Below are positions 1-9,254 of a stretch of 64,000 bases of DNA, piece after piece. Each line of letters starts with the position of its first letter. The stretch's first letter is position 1. The DNA lies in contig JAWZYV010006234.1 in assembly GCA_038373885.1 (NCBI GenBank), positions 223,960 through 287,959 of the forward strand. Direction: 5' to 3'. The DNA comes from Cheiracanthium punctorium (taxonomy: Eukaryota; Arthropoda; Arachnida; Araneae; Cheiracanthiidae). Made by a program: the position numbers and the translations under genes. The notes beneath the pieces are model-generated. The model worked only from the letters and a program-made list of their open reading frames with translations. It was not told the DNA's origin and did not search any database.

Positions 1-1142
1 TTCATTCGTCGATTTTTATACTTTTTTTTTTTTGTAAACATACATAATAATTATGGTATTACTACAGGAAACATTCTAATTTAAAGCTCGCTAGGATTTT
101 CTGTTTTTGCTTTAGAGTTCGTATTTTCTAACCGAGGAAGAGAGCGAATTTTTTCATATTCAATTCTTGAAGCAGGCATGCATTTTCAATTTTAAAATAG
201 GATATGGACATTCATACTTTAAATTTGCAAATGTTTGGATATTGTAGTTTTTTCAACGGCAGTCGGTGCTTCAGTTTTCGGCCGCGCAATAGTAAATTTG
301 AATTTTTGATTTTAATAAAAACCTACGAAAGTGTCATATGATATGAAACTGGCTGTGCACCCTTGTTAAAAGATTGCGGGGCTGGGGGTGGCTGCAAGAA
401 GGATCGTTGTACGTACTGTAAGCAAAATCGAAATAGATGGGGAGGGGGAATTAGATAAGCATTTAATTTTTTAAATTTTTTTCTTTTTTTTTTGGTTAAT
501 CAATAAAAGTATTGGGTTGTTTTCTACATAAGATGTACAGTCTGTTAAAAAAACCGGAATAAATATTGAATTTCAAGTTATTTACTTTCGTTAACAATGT
601 CTGAAAGCGAAATACGACACTGATCATTTATCTAATAACCCTCCGTAATACCCGGAAAAATTCCAAAATAAAGTAATCTACTTGAAAATGATACCTTTCT
701 TAGATAATTTAAAATAAAGGTAGAAAACTAAATAATAAGCTTGTGAAATGTTCAAGACGCTGTATGGAAATTTTGTAAGGGAGAAATAATGAAAGAAAAA
801 AAAAAAACTAATCTTTAAATTCTTGCTTAGGGCAAGTCTGTATTAAAATGAATAAGTTTATTTGATAAACATGATATTCGTGTATTTTGTGCACATGAAT
901 TGAAAGGGATTACTTTCTATTAAATTGGATTTTCTAACAAACTACTTGAAAAATGCATTGATATAAAATGCATAAAAAGATTAGATCGTTTTTTTTTTTT
1001 TTTTGATTGATGTCGTTTTCCATTGTGTAAACTCCTGAGCTTTTTAATCATTTTTCTTTCAGACAAAATAAATTGACTATATGTTCGTTTTGCTTTGTAA
1101 ATGTTAACAAAAGAAAAAACGGGAATATATATATATATATAT
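1..1142. other. AT-rich DNA without a recognisable gene
   Basis: No supported coding region, only poly-T runs and an (AT)n tract from about 1124 that abuts the next transposon. I see no inverted repeats or TIR-like ends here. Confidence 0.5.
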
Positions 1143-1143
1143 T

Positions 1144-1490
1144 AGGGTGGATCGAAAAAAACTTATTTTCGAAATCTTTATCTCCTGAGGTGTCAAAAGT
1201 TGTATATTGTTATGAATAAGACGTGTGTAAAATTTGAATGTTCAACGACAACGTCTTGGGGTTGCGCATCGAGCTTGAAATTTAGAAATTTTTGAAAAAT
1301 ATGACTTCTTTAAAAAAAAATCGACCAAAAAAATTCTTTTCCGAATTATTAGGCTCCCGAGGTTTTAAGAGTTCTATATTGTTATGAGTAACACGTATGC
1401 AAAATCTGGAGGGGCTACGACAATTTCTAGGGATTGCACATCGAGCTTGAAATCTATAAATATCTGAAAATTATGTGTTTTTTGAAAAAT
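1144..1490 (+). repeat. Left terminal inverted repeat of the 2.6 kb transposon
   Basis: Begins AGGGTGGATCGAAA and pairs with 3432-3777 in reverse complement with scattered mismatches. It contains two diverged direct sub-repeats, roughly 1165-1325 and 1330-1490. Both read through 'ttgtatattgttatga' or its variant, then a 'gcgcatcgagcttgaaat'-like segment. Confidence 0.8.
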
Positions 1491-1807
1491 AATTTGGTCC
1501 TTTTATATGTTAAAAAATGTTCAGAGAAGCACAGGAAATCACAAAAAATGGCTTTACGAATAGTTTGATCCAATACACACGTTATGCTGTCGTTTTGTCT
1601 TGGGCACTGTACGCAAACTGTGATCCAGACAACTAGCGCCGGTTTGCCTGCCGAGTGATGGCGATGCACGTGCGTTCGGTTAAACCAGGCACGAGATATT
1701 ACGTTGTTACAGGCATTTAATTTAACGTTTCAGATAGATGGTGCTTTCAGTTTACTCTCAAAAAAGCTAAAAAGTGGCTACCTTGCACTGCTACGATTCT
1801 GAATAGA

Positions 1808-3185
1808 GTGACACTGTCTGCAATAAGACACTCAACAAAATCGGTGTTCTTAGAAGAGCTGGGAATATCGAAAGAATTACCTTGTACCAAGTTACCAAAC
1901 CGAGAAGACATACTCGTCCTTCTATATTACTCTTTTGTACTTAAAAAAAAAATTCTGAATAAAGGGCAGGATTCCCCGGAAGGAGAAGTAACCTTAGTTG
2001 TGGCGATAAAAATTTCTTGTATTTCGATCGCCATAACTAAAGGTTACTTCTCCTTCCGGGGGATCCTGCCCTTTATTCAGAAATTTTCATGATCAAGTTT
2101 AGCAGCTAAATAAATCGTATGTCAGAGAGGTACATAAGGAATTGTTTATGAAGAAAGTGGGAAAAACTCTCCCTTACCGAGCGATTGAATATCGCACTTT
2201 AAAATGTACTGACTTTTCCTGGAGCACGTGTTGCTCAGAGCCTCACATACCTCACACAGTACGGGATTCATTAGCAGACCAGAGGGGAATTAGATTTGTG
2301 ACAATCGATGGAATTGTAAAGAAGAGAAGTTTATGGAAAATGAGAGAAAATTTGAAAGGTTGGAAAAACAAATTTCGAGATTGGTGGAGAAAAAGGTGAA
2401 AGTTCCAATATCCAGTGTATGTCTCCAACTTTAGTCATTGATTTGGAGAGCGAAAATAAGGAAGAGGAAGTACGAAAGACTGAAGAAAACGCTGAATGCC
2501 TATCTATCACCAATTTGGGAGGTGCGTTCACAAATGACCAAATTAGAATAAAAATCTCAGTGCTTTCACAAGTCTGCGACACAAAGTTATTACGGACTGG
2601 GCAGCAGAAACTCTGGTATCAACTTTAGTTCACAACGTAGAAAGCGGAATGAATGCAGATGAAGAGAAACCCTCTCAACTGATTCTAGACCCATATAAAG
2701 TTAGAGGAAGGCTGAAATGACTCGCAGTGAAAGAAACGGAAGAAGGCTTTAAAATTTTCTTTGGATTGTTTTTTGATAGGAGGTAGAACAAAACCAGATA
2801 CATAGAAAAATTTGTGGACGGCAATTTACACCCAAGTGTTTGTCACAAAGAACATATCTCGCTGATAATGGAACCTGGTTCAACAAACTTTTTTACTATA
2901 TGTCACCATCTGATTTTAAGAATTTCACTGGAAATTTGGGAGAGTTTAACACGAAGTCCATTGATCTTGGGACCCTCACATGCATTGGCGGTGGTGGCGA
3001 ATCATGAAATTCTGGAAAGGACAAAGGCGTCATCCGAAATCTAGAAACGCAGTTCTCTCATCTAACTAAATCTCCCCAATGTTGTAGTATTTGCCAACTT
3101 CACACCGTAGCAAACAGCCACTCCGGAATTGGCTGTCTATCCATCTATCAGATGGCGGTTTCTTACGATCTAGATTATTACACTA
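1808..3185 (+). pseudogene. Decayed transposase-like gene inside the TIR element
   Basis: Open segments in changing frames (1808-1950, 2142-2397, 2419-2627, 2814-3044 and on to about 3180) read as one interrupted protein. Recognisable pieces are an N-terminal block near 1808, a block containing SWSTCCSEPHIPH near 2220, one with DFKNFTGNLGEF near 2912, one with VDGNLHPSVCHKEHISLI near 2816, and LGTLTCIGGGG near 2970. I recall the pattern 'VDG...EEHISL..EPGS' followed by 'IGCDGT' from uncharacterised arthropod proteins, often repeated in genomes. The CDGT acidic residue appears lost here (GGGG). Several stops and frameshifts make it non-functional. A hairpin MITE interrupts it at 1953-2082. The transposase role is inferred from its place between TIRs. 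Confidence 0.6.
1953..2082. mobile_element. Short hairpin MITE nested in the transposase remnant
   Basis: Two arms of about 55 bp are near-perfect inverted copies (left arm begins TTCTGAATAAAGGGCAGG, right arm ends with its complement at 2082), separated by a loop of about 20 bp near 2005-2030. It interrupts the reading frame that resumes after 2100, so it arrived after the host element. No clear target duplication is visible. Confidence 0.65.
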
Positions 3186-3431
3186 GACATAAAATGCCAC
3201 AGTTTGATTTGAAGTCGAGCTTTACATTATTCATTAAACTTTACATTATTTCACACATGCTCCAGTAATTGGATGCTTGGGCTGGCACGGGCAGGACTCT
3301 GATTGCAGGCAAATCAACGAGGTGGGCATCTTGGGTAATGTAGCTACGTCTGTGGTTGTACTAGAGAAGAGCTGCGAAGGTTACTATTTTTCAACGGAAC
3401 ACTAAAAATATAATTTTTGCTTTCTACACGT

Positions 3432-3777
3432 TTTTGTCAAAAAAATGCATATTTTTCAGATATTTATAGATTTCAAGCTCCTTGTGCAACTCCTAGAAAT
3501 TGTCACAGCCTATTCAGATTTTGCATACGTCTTATTATAAAAATATACAACTTCTAAAACCTCGGGAGCTTAATAATTCGGAAAAGAATTTTTTGGGTCG
3601 ATTTTTTAAAAAAGTCATATTTTTCAAAAAATTTTAAATTTCAAGCTCGATGCGCAACCCCAAGACGTTGTCGTGGGACATTCAAATTTTACACACGTCT
3701 TATTTGTATCAATTTACAACTTTTGAGGCCTCGGGAGATATAGATTTCGAAAAAAAAAAAAAATTTCGATCCACCCT
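3432..3777 (-). repeat. Right terminal inverted repeat of the 2.6 kb transposon
   Basis: Reverse-complement partner of 1144-1490, ending ...CCACCCT next to an (AT)n tract at 3780-3799. The two sub-units seen in the left arm are both present. Confidence 0.8.
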
Positions 3778-3778
3778 A

Positions 3779-4660
3779 GTATATATATATATATATATTT
3801 AACATAGAATCATTAAAAACAGGGTTTCGGAACATGGTCTATTATTTACTTTTGTTACAAGAAATACCACCAAACTACATAATAATTTACGGTACTAATA
3901 TCCTATTTTCTACATTTTTCTTGAAATTAGTTTTTTAACTGTTAAAGTAGTACGGAGATAATTAACTAATATTTCAGTGAAAAGTAATTAACAAGAAAGA
4001 AAAAACGAAATATTAACATTACATGGATTAGGAAGCAGAACTACTTTGAAAGATGTGTGTAACGGCACTGCCTGAATGTACACATAATCGCCTGAATATT
4101 ACAAATAAGTTTCCCTAATTTGTAATCAAACTTCTTACAACTATTTTATTTAACGGTCCTTAAGCAAAAATAAGGACTGGTTAAACATACAACCACCAGA
4201 AATGCATAAGCATAGCATAAATAATGTTAGTGTTTCGATTCGATTAGCGTCTTATACGTTTTCTCAACAAATTATCAGTTCCGTTGTCAGTTATTCAACA
4301 GAAACTTATTTGAGTAATACTTTCCCAATTTTTTAAATCTATAAGAGGTATTTTTTAAATACTGGTGAAACTATTATACCCTCACAACTTTCTCTTTGGA
4401 TCGGTAAATAGCAAAATTAGGTTAATATTTTTCGCGCATTCAAAAAAAAAAAAAAAAAAAAAAAAAAATATTTTACTCGCAAAACAAGTGTGTATATTTT
4501 ACATGAATATTATTTTTTTCCCTTCAACTAATGTTAAGGGTCGGAACCAATATTGTACATTGCGGTTGAACAAACACTAAGCTATTTCGATATCCCTCGA
4601 ACAAGTTATGAAAAATAAATTTTCCCCTAGTAACTGTTTAACTATCAACAATAACAATAA
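3779..4660. other. AT-rich DNA without a recognisable gene
   Basis: Contains an (AT)n microsatellite at 3780-3799 and an uninterrupted run of 27 A at 4442-4468. Nothing else is supported. Confidence 0.5.
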
Positions 4661-4870
4661 ACCGAACAGCTGTTCGTGACGATAAAACATAGGAGAAGCG
4701 TTCATTAGCAGCAAAAAACATCAAAACAGTAGTAACTGTTGAGGATTTTCATGATAAGCTGACCCCACTACCAATTCATAGCGATGGCTTATCTCTTACG
4801 TCTAGAAATAAATACGTGCTTGTAGATCGATACCCAGCGATACCGTCTTTGTAGATCAAAGATAAAGAAT
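4661..4870 (+). repeat. Diverged direct duplication, copy 1, with E-box and GATA motifs
   Basis: Aligns with 5816-5996 (spacing about 1.15 kb) with substitutions and small indels, I estimate about three-quarters identical by eye. Shared landmarks are a CAGCTG E-box inside a 14-base palindrome (CGAACAGCTGTTCG, E-box at 4667-4672), GATAAG at 4753-4758 and CTTATC at 4788-4793. It could be a regulatory module or an old repeat; no ORF is involved. Confidence 0.55.
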
Positions 4871-5815
4871 GCATATACATGCAGACAAGGAAAAATAGTT
4901 GACAACGGAGAATAATGAATGAATATCGGAAGTTTTCATGAATGGAAATTGAATAGTGGGGAATACAGATTTAGCGTAATCGCTTTTGAAATGTATCGAT
5001 TTAATGATTTTAAAAATAAGGCTTGGAGTTCTGAATTAAACAAATTGCCAATATTTGTTATCTTTTTAATAGCATTAGATACATGACTTCCCTACGCATT
5101 ATTTGCCTTTGCATTCCCCTCTCCCCCCCACCCCCCCAAGGCGATCAGGAAAACCGATTCGCCCGGCTAAAAAGGTAGGGAGAGCCCTACATATTTTCAA
5201 GAATTGAAAAGGGTGTAATTTTTCTAAAGATTTTCGTAAAAAAAAAAAAAAAAGGTGGAGGGAGAGTAGATTTAGATCTTTAGCTTTCTACAATAATTTT
5301 TTTAGAGGGGACAGACTGAGGTGAACGTGCGCTTCAACGTAAACAAAATGAACATTAGAAATTCACTATCAAGTTTTTTAAAAATAATTAAACCTTTGTA
5401 AAGAAACGTGCATAGAAGGTAATTATTAATCTGTACACGTGTTTCGATCGAAAAAATTCCTTTCTTTGCCATACACCACCAAAGTCTGTGCATAGATGCT
5501 GACGAGGATTGAATTTTTTTTCTTTTATATGTGTTATTTTACAAAGTTTTAATTATTTTATCTTTTAAACTCCAGTTTTCTTAGTGTTCTTTTTGTTGTT
5601 GTTGTTTAAGTCGTTTTAATTTCATGATTAATTATTAATTCAGACGATAGTTTTAATGATGCAGCCATACAGTTGTACACTCTGGAGACTAAGAATTACT
5701 TCCTTCAATCGCTGAAAGAATAAAAAATACGACTTCCGGAATAGGGAATGCTAGATTAATAACAAATAAGTAAACCACCTTCAAATTAACTGTGTCGCTA
5801 TCATAGTTGCAAGAC
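4871..5815. other. AT-rich spacer between the two duplicated copies
   Basis: No gene seen. Holds a C-rich stretch near 5120-5140 and a poly-A tract near 5239-5253. Confidence 0.45.
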
Positions 5816-5996
5816 ACCGAACAGCTGCTCGGGACGATAAAGAAGCATCCGTTACCAGCCGAAAACATCAAACAGAAGTAGCAGGAATTTTATGATAAGC
5901 CTTTCTTACTACCCATTCATACAGATCGCTTATCAAAGACATTTCTGACATCAAGAAATAAATGCATCCAGTCGTTGAAGATCGAAGATAGGACAG
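5816..5996 (+). repeat. Diverged direct duplication, copy 2, with E-box and GATA motifs
   Basis: Second copy of 4661-4870. CAGCTG lies at 5822-5827, GATAAG at 5894-5899 and CTTATC at 5929-5934. The GATAAG-to-CTTATC spacing is 35 bp in both copies although the sequence between differs. The palindrome around the E-box has one change (CAGCTGCTCG). Confidence 0.55.
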
Positions 5997-6744
5997 AGAG
6001 AAAAATGATTTACAAGGAAACGGTTAAAAATCGAAATAACCTTATTATTGTCCTCAAAAAACAACGCCAGCATTAATTCGTAAATGACAACTTTCTTAAA
6101 ATCCCCGTAAGAGTAAGAGCGATGCTCATTACGAATCATTTACATGCTTACTTTAGGAAGCAGAATTGATGCATGACTTTAGAGTTTGTGAACAAAATTA
6201 AGTTATATTCAGTAGTCAAAAATTACAGCAAAAGTGTTATTCTAGCGCACCTACGAAATTTCAAGGAGTACCAATGGCGTAACAAATGTCCATGCTTTTC
6301 GGATATCTCTTCAGCTTGCATTAAATACGCCTACAGTGCAAATAGTATATTAGGCGGAGCAAAAAGTCTCCTTTTTTAAAAATATACATAAAATTCAAAC
6401 GAATTTTCATCGAGGTTTTAATAACAAACAAGCCGTGCCTAAACACAGGATCCATATTACATTTTAAAACAAGCATTTTACAAATACTTTTTTTTTTTCT
6501 GTCAAGAATGACGGACATCCTTGCCTTTTTTTATGTGTCTAATCACCTTTGAGGATAACAAGCAAAACGTTACTGAAATTAAGTATCTGTGAGTGTTGTA
6601 TTTTGCAACCAAAGATTAATGGGCATCTCTTTGTTTCTTGTTTGTTTTCGAGATCACGTGTAATACCTAGAAAGCGTTGTGGGCTCCCCCCCCTCTCCCA
6701 TTCCCGTAGGTTACGAATAGGAAATCTATCTAGTCTAGAGCGCT
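5997..6744. other. AT-rich DNA without a recognisable gene
   Basis: Only short open frames with no recognisable similarity. Nothing supported until the TTAA at 6745. Confidence 0.45.
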
Positions 6745-7255
6745 TTAACCCTTTAACGCGCAGTGTTCCCGCTCTGGGAACACCAAACTCTGACGTTTTG
6801 ACTGTTGCCGTCACGGAGAAGAGATTTGATTTCTATAAAAATAGTTGAGGGTGACATAGCTCCACGAGAATCCTTTACTTTTTAGCACGTCATTTCCCGT
6901 AAAAAAATGGTCACGATTATTTTTAACAGTACTGACATCTGCTGAAAAATGGAAGAATGCGAGAACAGCTGGATAGATTGCCCAATGCTGAAAAAAGGGC
7001 AGCCGTTGCCATCGCTCGACTTAACTACCAGCAAGAGGGCCGACGATCGAAACGTTCATCGCGTGCCACAGATCTAGAGACCCTTTTTTGACGCTGCTGG
7101 CTGTGCTGCACAGCCAGCTGCCGTCCAAAAAGGGTCTCTAGATCTGTGGCACGCGATGAACGTTTCGATCGTCCGCCCTCTTGCTGGTAGTTAAGTCGAG
7201 CGATGGCAACGGCTGCCCTTTTTTCAGCATTGGGAAAGGGTTGCGAAAGGGTTAA
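6745..7255 (-). mobile_element. piggyBac-like palindromic MITE, copy A
   Basis: Bounded by TTAA at 6745-6748 and 7252-7255, the hallmark target of piggyBac elements. Both ends read TTAACCCTTT inward, consistent with the CCC-type piggyBac terminus. About 510 bp with no transposase. The half nearest 7255 is a large palindrome (6981-7234). Other copies are at 25862-26335, 57923-58379 and 62382-62839, all in the opposite orientation. The sequence between the palindrome and the 6745 end is shared by all copies and includes 'aaaaataatcgtgaccat' in reverse complement. The family assignment is inference from termini and target. Confidence 0.8.
6981..7234. repeat. Perfect-like 254 bp palindrome in MITE copy A
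   Basis: Left arm from CCCAATGCTGAAAAAAGGG at 6981 to about 7094, right arm from about 7124 to CAGCATTGGG at 7234, about 112 bp each with very few mismatches. The loop contains a second small hairpin (CTGGCTGTG...CACAGCCAG). The open frames seen on both strands here are artefacts of the palindrome. Confidence 0.85.
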
Positions 7256-7623
7256 GTTAATCTCTTGCACATCCCTATATTCGTAGTACGACACTTTGTA
7301 ATTTTGGCTAAGCAGAATATTGACATGCGGGAAAAAAAAAAAAAAACTTTCCGGAACCTCTAATATTTATAGCAGACGTTCAAGCTTTTATGTTCTTATT
7401 TTATTTAAGCTATTTCAGCTTATTTTTAGAGGTAATATAACGGAAGCATTCTCTATTTCTTCGAATATAAAAATTGATTTGGGATATAACTCTCAGTTAT
7501 CTCCCGGATCCGCAGAATATTTAGAGAAGTTCGTTTGGCACTGAAGTCTTTAATTTCATTTCTATGGTCAAATATGAAAGCTTATGCTATTCTTGTTGAT
7601 ATTATCGGCTACCAGATTAAAAT
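7256..7623. other. AT-rich DNA without a recognisable gene
   Basis: A short poly-A run near 7331 and low-complexity open frames only. Confidence 0.4.
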
Positions 7624-7631
7624 CTGTAACT

Positions 7632-7786
7632 ATGGATGGATGTGCAAGACGAAAAATAGGCCTGTCTCGTCTCTCAAAACAACTACAAACTTTTATCTCG
7701 TCTCGCAAAATCCTTATGTGGTAATGATAGAAGTATGTGTCTTTTCTTTAAATCTCTGTCATGCGTTGTCTCGCATCCATCCCTAG
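7632..7786. mobile_element. Short hAT-like MITE with 8 bp target duplication
   Basis: Flanked by the direct repeat CTGTAACT at 7624-7631 and 7787-7794. Ends are imperfect inverted repeats (ATGGATGGATGTGCAAGAC against CTAGGGATGGATGCGAGAC). An 8 bp duplication plus short TIRs and no coding capacity fits a hAT-type MITE. Confidence 0.65.
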
Positions 7787-8084
7787 CTGTAACTAACAAA
7801 AGCGAGGAATTAATCCAAGTCTGCTCCAAATTTTAAGAAGCCGGGTGGGGTTGGTTAGGATGACTAAAGTGATTTTTTTCGTTCGAAAGCTTATGCCCCA
7901 TAAGTACGAAATCAATCTGTGTTGAAATATCAACAAATATCCGGGAATATATCACAAACGCAAAGTATAAGTTATGTATGTTTTAATATTTTAGATAAAG
8001 TTTACGTATATTTTGAAATATGGTTGTATAAAATGATATTGGTCCGTGTTCTGAACATTAAAAAAAAAATTAAAATATTATATA

Positions 8085-8530
8085 CGATGTGAATCTAAAC
8101 TCTTAGGCAAAACTTTAAGTTGTGATAGGGTACACAATAAGGAATCGTAATCACATAGCAATCTGGGGTCAAAAACGCAGTTTTATCATACCCGGTAATA
8201 ATCACTTTTGGAAAAGTATTGAAGTGTCCGTCTAATTTCTTAACAAAGTTTCATAAACAATAAGCTCGTCTCCAAAAATTTCATCCATGAAATAAAATAG
8301 TATTTTTAAACTATCCATTTTAGTCTTCTGTTTTCGGAGAAAAATACATTAGTTTCTGACGAAACAATGGTCGGAAAGTGCACTGTTGTTTCGGCACTTT
8401 TTTCCGAAGTGATTATTAACAGCTACACGAAGACGACGTTGCCGACCCCACATTGCTATGTGATTCTGATCCCTTATTATGTGCCCTATCACCCCTTAAA
8501 ATTTTTGCCCAAGAATTTAGTTTCACCCTG
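8085..8530. mobile_element. Non-autonomous TIR element with TA flanks (mariner-like ends)
   Basis: Inverted arms of about 80-100 bp. Left reads 'gtgatagggtacacaataag', right reads its near complement around 8475-8500, and both share 'aatcacatagcaat' with 'ggggtc' following. The right end reads CAGGGTGAAAC in reverse complement next to TA; the left end is CGATGTGAATC next to TA (more diverged). TA plus CAGGGTG suggests Tc1/mariner-type mobilisation. No transposase inside. Confidence 0.65.
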
Positions 8531-8612
8531 TATAATAATGAAAATTAGGAAGCTCAGATCAATTTTGTTTTCAGAAGTCTTGTTTCTTTTTCTTCGTGTC
8601 ACCGTTTGAAAT

Positions 8613-8853
8613 TGTTGCGAATTCACTCGCAGCATCTCCTAAATATCGCCTCTAGTGACGTCATTTCGTCAGTTTCGTTTCTGTGGTTTATAGTCACTAG
8701 TGGCAACGATGTAGAAAAGAATGCGCTCTTAAAAAGGGTTTTGGTTCTTGTTGTAAAAAACTTGTGCTGTTAAATAAATGTGTGATGTCTGTGTATAGAA
8801 AATTTTTTTTGAAACTAAATTAGACCACTGAACCACTAAATAGATTCGCAAAA
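8613..8853 (+). repeat. BEL 5' LTR
   Basis: 241 bp. AATAAA at 8773-8778 is followed by a GT-rich stretch, suggesting the R/U5 poly(A) region. TTTATAG near 8686 is a possible TATA. One C/A difference from the 3' LTR (gatgtCtgt against gatgtAtgt). Confidence 0.93.
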
Positions 8854-8854
8854 T

Positions 8855-8867
8855 TGGCGCATCGGCC
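8855..8867 (+). promoter_or_regulatory. BEL primer binding site, probably tRNA-Gly
   Basis: TGGCGCATCGGCC begins one base after the LTR. It matches 12 of 13 bases of the complement of the 3' end of metazoan tRNA-Gly(GCC) plus CCA, as I recall that tRNA. A tRNA-Gly primer is known for some BEL elements. The assignment is from memory, not a search. Confidence 0.6.
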
Positions 8868-9254
8868 ATTGGAATGTGGAAATGACTTTGATAATCCTGA
8901 TAAGGAAAGAATGACGCAGGGTGGGGTGAGTAAAAATTCGTTTCGTTTTGTAGAATAGCTTTGTGGTTTGCTTGAAGTAATATGGTAGTCAATTTGTTTC
9001 GGTTTGCATTGAAATTCGTTTAAGTGTTTGTATTATTAGTTGTCAATTTGATTCCAAAGTTGAGTGAAGTATTTGTGCGAGGATTTGTTGAAAATTGATA
9101 TTTGTTCAAAAGCAGTTGTATGGAGTTTGAGCAGTTAAAATTGTTTGTTTGAATTTGTTTGTTTATGTTGTTGTTTATTTAACTATTTCGAAGTGTGCTT
9201 TGCAGACTGTGTCATTTATTAGTTAAGGTTTGTTTTGTAATACTTATATCTAAA

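Larger units (their letters stand above)
1143..3778 (+). mobile_element. 2.6 kb TIR DNA transposon, degraded
   Basis: Both ends carry the motif AGGGTGGATCGAAA in inverted orientation, followed by about 345 bp of matching inverted sequence. Both flanks are (TA)n tracts, so a TA target is plausible but the duplication cannot be delimited. The interior holds a decayed coding region on the plus strand. Each TIR is itself built of two diverged tandem units of about 165 bp, each with a shared 'cgagcttgaaat' segment. The superfamily is not assigned. The coding remnants resemble uncharacterised arthropod proteins that I infer to be transposase-like. Confidence 0.8.

Noticed and set aside
7025..7294. 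89-codon minus-strand frame in the palindromic MITE
   Set aside because: It runs through both arms of a palindrome; similar frames appear in copies B, C and D on either strand, which follows from the repeat rather than coding.
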